Numbered from the stretch's first letter, positions 1 to 7,176 are shown. The stretch: 11,934 nt of DNA from Planctomycetaceae bacterium (GCA_002702965.1 PADE01000209.1:8837-20770), one strand, 5' to 3'. Notes: generated by a model not told the origin, from the sequence alone. A program made the numbers and translations.

Positions 1-928
1 GCAAACCCCGCCTGAGGTTCTCAATCGAGATTTCCGCCATCCGCTGCCGCGTCTGCTGCGTGGCACTGCCCAAGTGCGGCGCAATCGTCAGGTTTTCCAA
101 CGCCAGCAGAGGATGATCGCGGGGCAGGGGTTCTGGGTCGGTAACATCCAGCGCAGCCGCGTAGATCGTCTGCTGTTGTAGAGCCACCGTCAGTGCCGCC
201 GTATCAACCACCGGGCCCCGCGCCACATTGATCAGCGTAGCCGTGGGCTTCATCATCGCCAACTGTTCGGCCCCAATCATCCCGCGTGTTTCCTCGGTCA
301 ACGGTACGCTGAGAACCACGTAATCGGACTGCCGGAGCAGGTCCTCATAAGTCGTATAGCGTACTCCCAGCTCTTCTTCCGCCCGCGGATCGCGGCGGCG
401 GTTATGGTACAGGACGGTCATCTCAAAACCGCTTGCTCGACGGGCAACCTGTTCCCCGATGCGACCCATCCCCACGATCCCCAAGGTCGCGCTGTGCACT
501 TCGCGGCCCAACATGAAACCAGGGTCGTAAACCGTGAATTCAGCGCTCCGGGCGAAGCGGTCCCCCTCGGTCAACCGGCGGGCGGCCGCCATCAACAACG
601 TAAACGCCATATCGGCCGTGGCGCCATTCAGGATTCCCGGGGTGTTGCCCACTGGGATTCCGCGCGCAGCGGCATCCGACAGGTTGATGTGATCGACTCC
701 CACACCGTAATTACTGATTACCTTGACGCCGGGCAGACGGTCGAGCATCTTCCCATCTAGCTGCGGATGCCCGTAGGTATAGATCCCGTCCACCGGTGCG
801 TCGGACTGCGCGGGCCCTTTGACAGCGACCTGCCAAGGTAACCACTCGACGAACCCTGCCAAACTCTCGGTAATGATGGGGGCAAGCGGCCCATCGGCAA
901 TAACACGAAACTGGCGATCGGCTGACAT
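1..928 (-). CDS. D-isomer-specific 2-hydroxyacid dehydrogenase, glyoxylate/hydroxypyruvate reductase-like (partial, 3' end cut by window)
   Basis: Encodes an NAD(P)-dependent cytoplasmic oxidoreductase that interconverts 2-keto acids and D-2-hydroxy acids. 309 codons are visible, starting MSADRQFRVIADGPL. The nucleotide-binding glycine motif is GMGRIG at residues 153-158. The three catalytic residues of the family are all present: Arg237 in NVARGPVVD, Glu266 in DPEPLPRDHPLL and His285 in APHLGSAT. Family members usually have about 315-330 residues, so only the last 10-20 residues are missing beyond position 1. The ATG at 928 has only a weak GAGAG-like ribosome site, but no better start gives the usual N-terminal length. 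The DUF1028 gene lies 95 bp upstream on the same strand, so co-transcription is possible. The active-site pattern suits the glyoxylate/hydroxypyruvate reductase branch. Substrate is inferred and could be another small 2-keto acid. Confidence 0.94.
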   Translation of the reverse strand, partial: MSADRQFRVIADGPLAPIITESLAGFVEWLPWQVAVKGPAQSDAPVDGIYTYGHPQLDGKMLDRLPGVKVISNYGVGVDHINLSDAAARGIPVGNTPGILNGATADMAFTLLMAAARRLTEGDRFARSAEFTVYDPGFMLGREVHSATLGIVGMGRIGEQVARRASGFEMTVLYHNRRRDPRAEEELGVRYTTYEDLLRQSDYVVLSVPLTEETRGMIGAEQLAMMKPTATLINVARGPVVDTAALTVALQQQTIYAAALDVTDPEPLPRDHPLLALENLTIAPHLGSATQQTRQRMAEISIENLRRGL

Positions 929-1023
929 ACTACTCTCGACAACTGGGTTCGTAATCCAAGGACACATCCCGTCGATGAGGTCGACCCCAATCCGGGTGGA
1001 ATGAACATTTCGTGGGGCGTTGG

Positions 1024-1821
1024 TTACCGCTCAGGCCGCGGGGTCGCGCGCTTCGGGCAGGGGTGGCGAAATGGCGGTTGACCAGCCGCCCAGTTTCCCT
1101 TGGCCTCATGCTTCGCACCCACGTAGCGTTTGAAAAGATCGACCACCGCGTCGTCACTCTTGTCAACGTAGAGCGAAAACCAGTCCCCTTGAACCCCCGT
1201 CTTGGCAACCCGGATTCCGGCAGCTAAGCGCCCGCGGTGATCGCCGCCCGCACAATCCCCGGCCACCAACGCGGCCATCAAACGATCCGCCAAACTACCC
1301 TCTGTGGTCTCGTACGCGCGGGCCATTTCGGTGACCACCGGCCGCCCGGTGAGCGTATTCCCCTGACAGCAATAGAACCGCCCCGTGACCGCCCCCCAAT
1401 AGCGACTTCGAGCCGGCGCTTGGGTCGGATTGTGGACCGCCGCGCGACCCCTCATGTCGACGATCGCCAATTGCCTGAGCTCGGCCGAAGGGTCCATTTT
1501 CAGCAGTTCCACAAACACCGACTCGGGGCGCCGTCCAGCGGCCAACAAATCGAGTGCCCGCTCACCCCATTTGGGGACATGGTGATGTTGGGTACAAAAT
1601 GCGCCAACTCCGGCGCGTACATAAGGCACGACCTTCCCTACCGCCGGATACTTGCTGGCGACAGCCGCACCACAAACACCCGTCTGTGGATCGACGGCGA
1701 CAATCGAAAAGGTCGCGGTGATCTCAGCGCGGCGCGGAGACGGAGGTATCTCAGCCGAAGACAGCAACGGCGCTATTGCGCTCACCAGCAGCACAATGCA
1801 GAAAATGCGAAAAAAATGCAT
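1024..1821 (-). CDS. Secreted DUF1028 family protein (Ntn-hydrolase-like)
   Basis: A 265-residue protein with a hydrophobic signal peptide at about residues 1-23 (core IFCIVLLVSAIAPLL), so probably exported. Residues 36-235 match DUF1028: TFSIVAVDPQTG with GAAVASKYPAVG (38-62), RAGVGAFCTQ (69-78), LRQLAIVD (115-122), CQGNTL (152-157) and GGDHRGRLAAGI (192-203). DUF1028 proteins are thought to have an Ntn-hydrolase-type fold, but their substrate is not established. If self-processing occurs, the Thr that begins TFSIVA (Thr37/Ser39 area) would be the place to look. Residues 245-265 form a Pro/Arg-rich tail beyond the domain. The PhoD-like gene ends 33 bp upstream on the same strand, which suggests a transcript carrying two secreted proteins. 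The Shine-Dalgarno before the ATG at 1821 is weak (ACGGAA). The family call is firm; the function is unknown. Confidence 0.94.
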   Translation of the reverse strand: MHFFRIFCIVLLVSAIAPLLSSAEIPPSPRRAEITATFSIVAVDPQTGVCGAAVASKYPAVGKVVPYVRAGVGAFCTQHHHVPKWGERALDLLAAGRRPESVFVELLKMDPSAELRQLAIVDMRGRAAVHNPTQAPARSRYWGAVTGRFYCCQGNTLTGRPVVTEMARAYETTEGSLADRLMAALVAGDCAGGDHRGRLAAGIRVAKTGVQGDWFSLYVDKSDDAVVDLFKRYVGAKHEAKGNWAAGQPPFRHPCPKRATPRPER

Positions 1822-1854
1822 CGAAGGTGTTTCCGTCTTGGGATCGAACCGTGG

Positions 1855-3660
1855 TCAACGCGTGGCCACAATCGATTCGGCGTACAACAATTTTCCCGTC
1901 AGACCTTGATAGTACTGAAACACGACCTGAGGACGCGGAAAAGCAACCCAGCGAGATTGCCCCAATTGCTTGGGATTGTCGAACACATTGTTGATCTGAA
2001 CGACACAATAGGTGGGATGCTGCAAATTCTGGCGGGGAATATCGTTTCGGAAAAAGGTCGACCAACGAATATCGCAAGCCCGCGGGCCGTATTGAAATGG
2101 ACCGCTGGCGGGGCGAGCGCCTTCGTCAGAATACCAGTGATTATTCGAGTTGTGAGGACCCGAGGCGAACTCCCAAACACGATCAGTGATTTTGATTGCA
2201 AAGCTGTTGTGCAAATCACCGGTGAGTACGCAAACTGGTTTTCCCAGCTCGTCCCAGAAACGAATCAACTGCTCGCGCTCATCCAGAAAGACGGTCCACG
2301 CATCATCCTTGTTGGTCGCCCGTACTTTTCCACCACCGACGTGGGGCACCATGAAATTAACGCTGGAAACGACGAACAGGAACTGGGCGTCGCTCGCTTT
2401 CATGCCGTCCAAGAGCCACTTCTTCTGACGCTTGCCGAGGATCGACAACCCCGGCTTGTCCGGTTGCCGAGTATCGTGCATCTCACGATGCGTACGAGTA
2501 TCGAGACAAAAAAAGTCGCAGTTCGCCACACGGAACCGGTAATAGGATCGGCGGCCAATCGAATACGATACTTCTCCGGCCTGGACGACTGCCGGATCCA
2601 CTCTGAGGCGGTGCTTGTCAACCACTTCGACAATCTCGTAAACACCCGCATTGGGATCGCCTCCTACATCATCCAACGCGTTGTCATTCACACCGGCGGT
2701 CTCTCCGCCCCAATGGACGTGCAGCGTTGCCGCCTGCTCGAGATCCAACGTTGAGAAATCAGCGTCTGGGTCGACCAACACCGAACTGTCTGCAGCGACG
2801 GTCGTCCTCCCAAAGTGGATCCCTTGACGAAACGTAAGTGGGTTGCTCCAACCCAAATAGTCGTACCACGCCTGCACACCGATATCCCGAAACACGGCCC
2901 GCCGATCTCGCAATCCGGGGCTGCCAGCACCCCACACATCGTTGAGAATCTCGTGGTCGTCAAAGGTGAAAAACGTCGGCATGTTGCGATGGTAAGCCGA
3001 CAGCGCGGAACTGCGGGTGAGATAGATCTTGTAGTTCTGCCACACGCCCGTAATCGTGGGCGCGATCCGCACCACATCGGGAGTTTGAGCGACTGCAACG
3101 CCGGTCTGGCGGCGCCACTGCGCGGGCGAATAGGTGCGTTGATCTTCATACAACCAGTCGCCGTTCTGAATCGAAAAGTGGATGCGGTCTTTGAGCTGGG
3201 TCAACATCGTTCGAAACGCCGGCGTCTCCGATCCAGCCCCTTGCCCCGGATTCTGATTGTTGCCACATGCGAACTCAAAGCTGAAATTGAACAAGCCGCG
3301 TGGATTAAGCTCCTCGTCCTGCGCATCCGCGGCATCCGGCAATGTCCGGAACGAACCACCGAGTCCATTCCCATCGTCGGTCGTCACCCGATAGTAGTAG
3401 CGGGTGTTCGATGCTAGACCCTGTAGATGAACCCAGCCCGTGTTGTCACGATCAAGTCGCGTTTGCTGGGCGTCGCTAACGTCGCTCAGGCGATCTGGAC
3501 CGGTACCGTAACGTACCCGAAATGTCCCCGGCCGATCGGTGCGAACCCAGACTCCAACGCCCTGGTGACTGAGCCGGCCCAGGATCGGACCATGCGTGAC
3601 TTGCTGACACGGGGCTGGTAGGCTGATCAGCAACACCAGGAGAAGAATCGCCGCGCGCAT
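1855..3660 (-). CDS. Secreted PhoD-like alkaline phosphatase/phosphodiesterase
   Basis: A 601-residue exported metallophosphoesterase of the alkaline phosphatase D family. The signal peptide is about residues 1-18, followed by a beta-sandwich N-terminal domain (about 20-107: GRLSHQGVGVWVRTD, then NTRYYYRVTTDD and FRTLP). The catalytic domain has the family's metal-ligand motifs: FACGNNQ at 130-136 in place of the commoner ASCQ, NGDWLYED (166-173), FDDHEILND (233-241), LDTRTH (386-391) and TGDLHNSF (480-487). A beta-rich stretch at about 290-366 interrupts the domain between the DDHE block and the LDTRT block. The enzyme would hydrolyse phosphomonoesters or phosphodiesters outside the cytoplasm, using Fe/Ca-type metal centres in characterised PhoD. 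An AGGAG Shine-Dalgarno lies 8 nt before the ATG. It is the first of three same-strand genes. Exact substrate is not inferable. Confidence 0.94.
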   Translation of the reverse strand: MRAAILLLVLLISLPAPCQQVTHGPILGRLSHQGVGVWVRTDRPGTFRVRYGTGPDRLSDVSDAQQTRLDRDNTGWVHLQGLASNTRYYYRVTTDDGNGLGGSFRTLPDAADAQDEELNPRGLFNFSFEFACGNNQNPGQGAGSETPAFRTMLTQLKDRIHFSIQNGDWLYEDQRTYSPAQWRRQTGVAVAQTPDVVRIAPTITGVWQNYKIYLTRSSALSAYHRNMPTFFTFDDHEILNDVWGAGSPGLRDRRAVFRDIGVQAWYDYLGWSNPLTFRQGIHFGRTTVAADSSVLVDPDADFSTLDLEQAATLHVHWGGETAGVNDNALDDVGGDPNAGVYEIVEVVDKHRLRVDPAVVQAGEVSYSIGRRSYYRFRVANCDFFCLDTRTHREMHDTRQPDKPGLSILGKRQKKWLLDGMKASDAQFLFVVSSVNFMVPHVGGGKVRATNKDDAWTVFLDEREQLIRFWDELGKPVCVLTGDLHNSFAIKITDRVWEFASGPHNSNNHWYSDEGARPASGPFQYGPRACDIRWSTFFRNDIPRQNLQHPTYCVVQINNVFDNPKQLGQSRWVAFPRPQVVFQYYQGLTGKLLYAESIVATR

Positions 3661-3881
3661 GCTGGACGCTCCTACATTGTCGAGCTCTAGAATGTTACTC
3701 GTCGCTGCCCCGGCACATTCTCATAAACCACAACCGGCGCGGCGAATAGACGGTCCAACAGGGAGCGATCGCCAGTCACCACCGCGAGTCGGCCAGGCTG
3801 TGGCAGATTCGGGGTTGATCGTAAACTACCCAGAAGCCGCCGGCAACCTTCCGGCGGATCACACCTCGTGGAGACAATTCG
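3661..3881. other. Divergent intergenic region (PhoD-like gene / isomerase gene)
   Basis: This 221-bp stretch separates two divergent genes and must hold both promoters. On the minus strand AGGAG at 3673-3669 serves the PhoD-like gene. On the plus strand GGAGA at 3870-3874 serves the isomerase gene with 7 nt spacing. I found no convincing paired -35/-10 boxes on either strand. A perfect 7-bp inverted repeat just before the isomerase ribosome site is listed separately. No ORF here looks coding. Confidence 0.6.
3837..3857 (+). promoter_or_regulatory. Perfect 7-bp hairpin in the isomerase leader
   Basis: CCGCCGG (3837-3843), a 7-nt loop, then CCGGCGG (3851-3857) form a perfect GC stem ending 12 nt before the Shine-Dalgarno of the isomerase gene at 3882. 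It has no following T-run, so it is not a classical terminator. It could affect translation or mRNA stability, or be an operator. The role is unknown. Confidence 0.4.
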
Positions 3882-4793
3882 ATGGCACTCGATCGGCGTT
3901 CTCTGTTGGCCGGCACCGCTGCCGGTGCGGCGGCCCTAGTCTCGAAGAACCGCGCCCTGGCCGCCGACAAACCGAGCGGTAAATCGATCCGTACGTTTTG
4001 CGCATTCGTCAAGTACATTCAAGAACTCCCTTATGATCGATTGGCTGAAACCGTGGCCGAGCTCGGTTTCGATGGTATCGAAGCAACCGTCCGCGAAGGG
4101 GGTCACGTACTGCCCGAACGCGTGGAAGAAGATCTCCCCAAACTGGTTGAGGCCTTGCGCCAACACGACCTGGAGGTCGGTGTGATGGCCTCCAGCGTTC
4201 ATCACCTCGGTCAACCCGACACCGAAAAAGTGCTGCGTACCGCGAGCCGTTTGGGAATCAAACGGTACCGTATGAAGTACTTTCGTTACGATCTCAGTCG
4301 CCCCGTGCTCCCCCAGATCGAACAGATTCGAGCGCAAGTCACAGACCTGGTCGCCATGCATCGCGAATTGGGTCTACAAGGGGTGTACCAAAATCACGCG
4401 GGTGCCAACGTCTTTGGATGTGCTATCTGGGATATTTATCAGCTCATCAAAGACTTTGCCGTTGAGGATTTAGCAATCGCCTTCGACATCCGGCACGCGA
4501 CTGTTGAAGGCGGTCTCGCCTGGCCCGTCCACTTCAACCTCATGCGGCCGCACCTGGGATCCATTTTTGTAAAAGATTTTGTGTGGCAGCGGCAGCCGTC
4601 CGGGTGGAATGTCAAGAACGTCCCACTGGGCGAAGGCCAGGTCGATCCAGCGTTCGCGACACAGCTCAAACAGAGCGCGTTCCAGGGACCCGTCTCGATC
4701 CATGTAGAATACCTCCACGGTGCGGGGGTCGCCGCCAATGTCACGGCCCTCAAGAGAGATCTAGCCACCGCGCAGAAATGGCTCGACGGCTGA
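3882..4793 (+). CDS. Tat-exported sugar phosphate isomerase/epimerase-like TIM-barrel protein
   Basis: 303 residues of the xylose isomerase-like TIM-barrel family (AP endonuclease 2 superfamily). The N-terminus MALDRRSLLAGTAAGAAALV is a twin-arginine signal: RR at 5-6, a hydrophobic Ala/Gly/Leu core, and an ALA-A cleavage site near residue 28. The protein is therefore probably exported folded, perhaps with its metal already bound. Barrel motifs include LGFDGIEATVREGGHV (61-76), QNHAG with His172, AFDIRHAT with Asp202 and His205, FVKDF (229-233) and SIHVEY with Glu276, which are candidate divalent-metal ligands by family pattern. GGAGA 7 nt before the ATG at 3882 supports the start. The gene is divergent from the PhoD-like gene and followed by a tiny independent gene, so it is probably monocistronic. 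Family members isomerise or epimerise sugars, inositols or hydroxypyruvate; the substrate here is unknown. Confidence 0.92.
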   Translation: MALDRRSLLAGTAAGAAALVSKNRALAADKPSGKSIRTFCAFVKYIQELPYDRLAETVAELGFDGIEATVREGGHVLPERVEEDLPKLVEALRQHDLEVGVMASSVHHLGQPDTEKVLRTASRLGIKRYRMKYFRYDLSRPVLPQIEQIRAQVTDLVAMHRELGLQGVYQNHAGANVFGCAIWDIYQLIKDFAVEDLAIAFDIRHATVEGGLAWPVHFNLMRPHLGSIFVKDFVWQRQPSGWNVKNVPLGEGQVDPAFATQLKQSAFQGPVSIHVEYLHGAGVAANVTALKRDLATAQKWLDG

Positions 4794-4818
4794 TCGTCGC
4801 CACAAAGGGAAGCGCTAT

Positions 4819-4836
4819 CGGTGGTTGCGGCCACCG
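4819..4836 (+). promoter_or_regulatory. 6-bp inverted repeat overlapping a -35 box
   Basis: CGGTGG (4819-4824), TTGCGG, CCACCG (4831-4836) is a perfect inverted repeat whose loop is exactly the candidate -35 hexamer of the small basic protein gene. It could end isomerase transcripts, though no T-run follows, or be a repressor/activator site. It may also be chance in GC-rich DNA. Confidence 0.3.
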
Positions 4837-4854
4837 CCCCGGCTCCATTACAAT
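4825..4854 (+). promoter_or_regulatory. Candidate sigma-70-type promoter of the 29-aa basic protein gene
   Basis: TTGCGG at 4825-4830 and TACAAT at 4849-4854 are separated by 18 bp. The -10 box differs from TATAAT by one base; the -35 box keeps TTG. Transcription would start near 4861, giving a leader of about 35 nt before the GTG at 4896. Confidence 0.5.
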
Positions 4855-4884
4855 ACGGGACTCGCATACCTGTTCGTAGGACCC

Positions 4885-4888
4885 GGAG
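4885..4888 (+). promoter_or_regulatory. Shine-Dalgarno GGAG fixing the GTG start of the small basic protein
   Basis: GGAG at 4885-4888 stands 7 nt before GTG at 4896. This near-ideal spacing is a main reason to accept a gene of only 29 codons with a non-ATG start. Confidence 0.65.
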
Positions 4889-4895
4889 ACCACCG

Positions 4896-4985
4896 GTGGG
4901 CACCAAGAAATCGGGCAAAGGGCGTCGCAAAGTGGGGCGAAAGAAGCGTCGCATGCGGGCCAAGATTCGCCACCGAAAGAAGTAG
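4896..4985 (+). CDS. 29-aa highly basic small protein, possible bS22/mS38-type ribosomal protein
   Basis: A short gene with a GTG start and TAG stop. Residues 1-11 are MGTKKSGKGRR, and the rest is almost entirely Lys/Arg, ending GRKKRRMRAKIRHRKK with one His. There are no acidic residues, and no Cys, Trp, Tyr or Phe. Support for a real gene is the candidate promoter (TTGCGG-18-TACAAT), GGAG 7 nt before GTG, and a perfect hairpin over the stop. The peptide resembles the very short extra ribosomal proteins of bacteria. The KKRR...HRK spacing recalls actinobacterial bS22 and the AURKAIP1/COX24 (mS38) motif, where such a helix inserts into rRNA. That assignment is an inference from pattern; another nucleic-acid-binding peptide is possible. 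It lies between the isomerase gene and the convergent transporter gene and is outside any operon. Confidence 0.72.
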   Translation: MGTKKSGKGRRKVGRKKRRMRAKIRHRKK

Positions 4986-4999
4986 GCTTGCCGGCCTAC
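4982..4999 (+). terminator. Hairpin over the stop codon of the small basic protein gene
   Basis: GTAGGC (4982-4987), TTGCCG loop, GCCTAC (4994-4999) is a perfect 6-bp stem that includes the TAG stop. It lacks a T-run, so it may be a 3' stabiliser rather than a true intrinsic terminator. Confidence 0.4.
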
Positions 5000-5030
5000 C
5001 ACCACCATGTTTCCGCTCGGTTCCGGTTGT

Positions 5031-5055
5031 CGCCGGTGCCCCTCGGGGCCCGGCG
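5031..5055. terminator. Strong GC hairpin between convergent genes
   Basis: CGCCGG (5031-5036), one bulged T, GCCC (5038-5041), loop CTCG, GGGC (5046-5049) and CCGGCG (5050-5055) make a 10-bp all-GC stem with a tetraloop. It lies between the small basic protein gene and the convergent transporter gene ending at 5154. It is symmetric enough to act on both strands, but neither side has a T-run. A bidirectional transcription end is the simplest reading. Confidence 0.45.
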
Positions 5056-5153
5056 CTCGCAGAAACAACCCAATACGGTTGCGCTCCAGACTGCGTCGAG
5101 TGGTCCCAGCGCACTCAGCGCATTCACTCGCCGATCTGGGGTGCACTCGAGTC

Positions 5154-6734
5154 TCACGTTGAACGCCGACTGAGCGTCGCTCCGACCCCGTACAGTCCGA
5201 CGAGCGCCAGCGTCAGAGGGATCGCGACCCAACCCATTCCTACGCGATCGACCACTGTCGGCAACATCAGCGTCAATATGCCGCCCCCAATGAAGGGAGC
5301 CGACAGTGGCGCAGCCAGGGCATAGTCCTCGGCGGCGCCACTCGCTAGGTTCTTGTCGACGATGCGGGCCAACACAAAACCGGTCGCTGTCGTTCCGGTC
5401 GACATTCCGTAATTGATGATCCCCAATTCGAACCAGTACTCACGGGGTAACAGACGCCGTCCGACCACCAGCAAACAGAAACCGGTCCACAGAAATGCGA
5501 CCGAGATCAGGATCCCCAGCGGCCTCCACAAATCAACCACAGCGGTCAAATTCAATGAGGCGATCGCCGCCACCACCAGAAACTCCATCGCCGCACCGGT
5601 CAGGCGTTGGATGCTAGCCGCATCGATGAGATCGTCCACACGCAGCGCCCGAGCTCCCTTTCTCACCAGCAGTCCACCCAACAACGTGTAAATAAAAAGC
5701 GGTAACGTCTTTGCCTGTTCGACTAGCGCAAAGCCCATGCTCGGGTCGTGGAACTCCTGGCGATCGATGGCGCCGTCGCGATTGGAGTCGGTGGACGACC
5801 AGCGTGTGCGATGGCGGCTCCCTACCGAGGCGGCATCGACCTCGGCGGCAGCGAGCTTTCCATCCCGATCGGTGTCGTAATGCTCAAAACTCCGCTGCCC
5901 GATGACCGTCAGAACGGGATCAACCATTTCGGCCACGGTCATCCGCAATACCCAGCCGGTCCCGAACGCAGCCGCCAGGATCAACACCTGGAACACCAGC
6001 GGGTCAATGACATCACCGTGTACGCGTCCCAGCGCGACCGGCCGCGGGTCACGACGCGCTTCTAAGCCCGAGAGTCGATCAAATGTAATGTCACCGCCCC
6101 GCGTCCATCCACGTCGCACGGCCAAGTTGACGTAGACGATGCCGCTGACGACGCTGAACACGAGACCCACTGTCGCCATAAAAGTACCTAGGTCGGTTCC
6201 ATTGGCCAGGCCCACATGGTCACTCTCTAGGATCTGCCCCATGGCGGCAGCCGTTCCATGACCGCCGGCAAACCCGATCTCGATCAACATCCCAAACGCA
6301 TCCGGGACCTCGGCAAACCGTTGAATGACAAGCCACGTAACCAACAGCCCGACGGTCGTCTGTCCCAACACAATGATCCAGACGACGATCCCCTCCCGCG
6401 CCGCCAGTCGCAGACTCTGCTTCATGGGGCGGCCCGGCCTCTCCAGAAGTAAGCCAGCAAATACGACGGCGATCAGCCAGCCTGGCCACGTCTTCCATTC
6501 CTCGGCGCAACCGAGCAGTGGCCGCGTCAACCACCCATAGTCGAATCCCCCTTCCCCAACTGGTCCTGAGACACCGCTGCCGGCGATCTGGGACGCCGCT
6601 TGGACCAATACCAAACCGACGAGACCTCCCAAGATGGCAGCCGGGATATACAGGCCCTGCAACCAGCCAATCCGGACCCGCAGGACGAATCCGATCATCA
6701 ATAACAGGGCGGCAACCAGGATGGCAGTTTGCAT
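5154..6734 (-). CDS. GltS-family sodium/glutamate symporter homologue with an inserted EF-hand pair
   Basis: 526 residues, mostly membrane-spanning; GltS itself has about 400. Both signature re-entrant regions of the two inverted repeats are visible: GFAGGHGTAAAMG (154-166) and NYGMSTGTTATGF (441-453). Helices are apparent at about 3-20, 27-47, 85-97, 115-137, 189-207, 246-264, 344-358, 382-400, 404-425 and 503-519. Arg/Lys-rich stretches follow helices 3, 5, 7 and 9 (RPGRPMKQ, RRGWTR, RKGARALR, GRRLLPRE). Between helices 6 and 7 sit two canonical 12-residue EF-hand loops, DTDRDGKLAAAE (287-298) and DSNRDGAIDRQE (316-327), each with acidic/polar ligands at 1, 3, 5 and Glu at 12. By the positive-inside rule this insertion faces outward. 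GltS carries glutamate in with sodium; the substrate here is inferred. Read alone on the minus strand. Confidence 0.88.
   Translation of the reverse strand: MQTAILVAALLLMIGFVLRVRIGWLQGLYIPAAILGGLVGLVLVQAASQIAGSGVSGPVGEGGFDYGWLTRPLLGCAEEWKTWPGWLIAVVFAGLLLERPGRPMKQSLRLAAREGIVVWIIVLGQTTVGLLVTWLVIQRFAEVPDAFGMLIEIGFAGGHGTAAAMGQILESDHVGLANGTDLGTFMATVGLVFSVVSGIVYVNLAVRRGWTRGGDITFDRLSGLEARRDPRPVALGRVHGDVIDPLVFQVLILAAAFGTGWVLRMTVAEMVDPVLTVIGQRSFEHYDTDRDGKLAAAEVDAASVGSRHRTRWSSTDSNRDGAIDRQEFHDPSMGFALVEQAKTLPLFIYTLLGGLLVRKGARALRVDDLIDAASIQRLTGAAMEFLVVAAIASLNLTAVVDLWRPLGILISVAFLWTGFCLLVVGRRLLPREYWFELGIINYGMSTGTTATGFVLARIVDKNLASGAAEDYALAAPLSAPFIGGGILTLMLPTVVDRVGMGWVAIPLTLALVGLYGVGATLSRRST
5754..5876 (-). 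other. Paired EF-hand calcium-binding loops (domain within the transporter gene)
   Basis: This interval encodes residues 287-327 of the GltS-like protein. Both loops keep Asp at position 1, Asp/Asn at 3, Asp at 5, Gly at 6, a hydrophobic residue at 8 and Glu at 12, the full calcium-binding pattern. Family GltS proteins have only a short connection here, so the pair is an insertion of about 70 residues (roughly 266-335). Confidence 0.85.
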
Positions 6735-7176
6735 TAGGGAATCACCCGCGAAATCAGCCGCGAACAGACCGGAACGTCACCCGGCCAACCGGCCCACGAC
6801 CGGCGAATCCAATACCCCAACGTCGGTGAACGATGGATCCCAATCGGCGTTACCCGCTGTATCGTTTGTGGTCCGCTTTGCACCATCGATCGCAATCCCC
6901 CGCGCGGCGGTTCCCCACGCTCCTGAAGCGCCCGGCTTCCACCACTCACTCGCGACGAGTACAACGGGTGCCCGGTGGGATGCATCGCCGTCGACGAAAC
7001 AGAACAAGAGCTTTGTTTTCGGATCGCTCCGCGTCCTCGCACACGGCGCGCTATCGACATCCGGACGTCTCCCGCGGCCCCAAATCGTAACCCGTTTTCG
7101 ATTCCGATGCACGTTTTCGTCTGCGAAAAGCCACTCGACCGAATGGGTCTCCGATGTCCTCCTTTCCCGGAGCGTA

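Noticed and set aside
945..960. GGTTCGTAATCC resembling a tRNA T-arm
   Set aside because: The invariant A of the TTCRA loop is missing and no D-arm, anticodon arm or acceptor stem can be built around it.
1237..2754. A 505-codon plus-strand open frame opposite the PhoD-like and DUF1028 genes
   Set aside because: It is antisense to two genes with clear family motifs and signal peptides, shows no recognisable domain itself and spans the junction between them; it is a shadow frame of GC-rich coding DNA.
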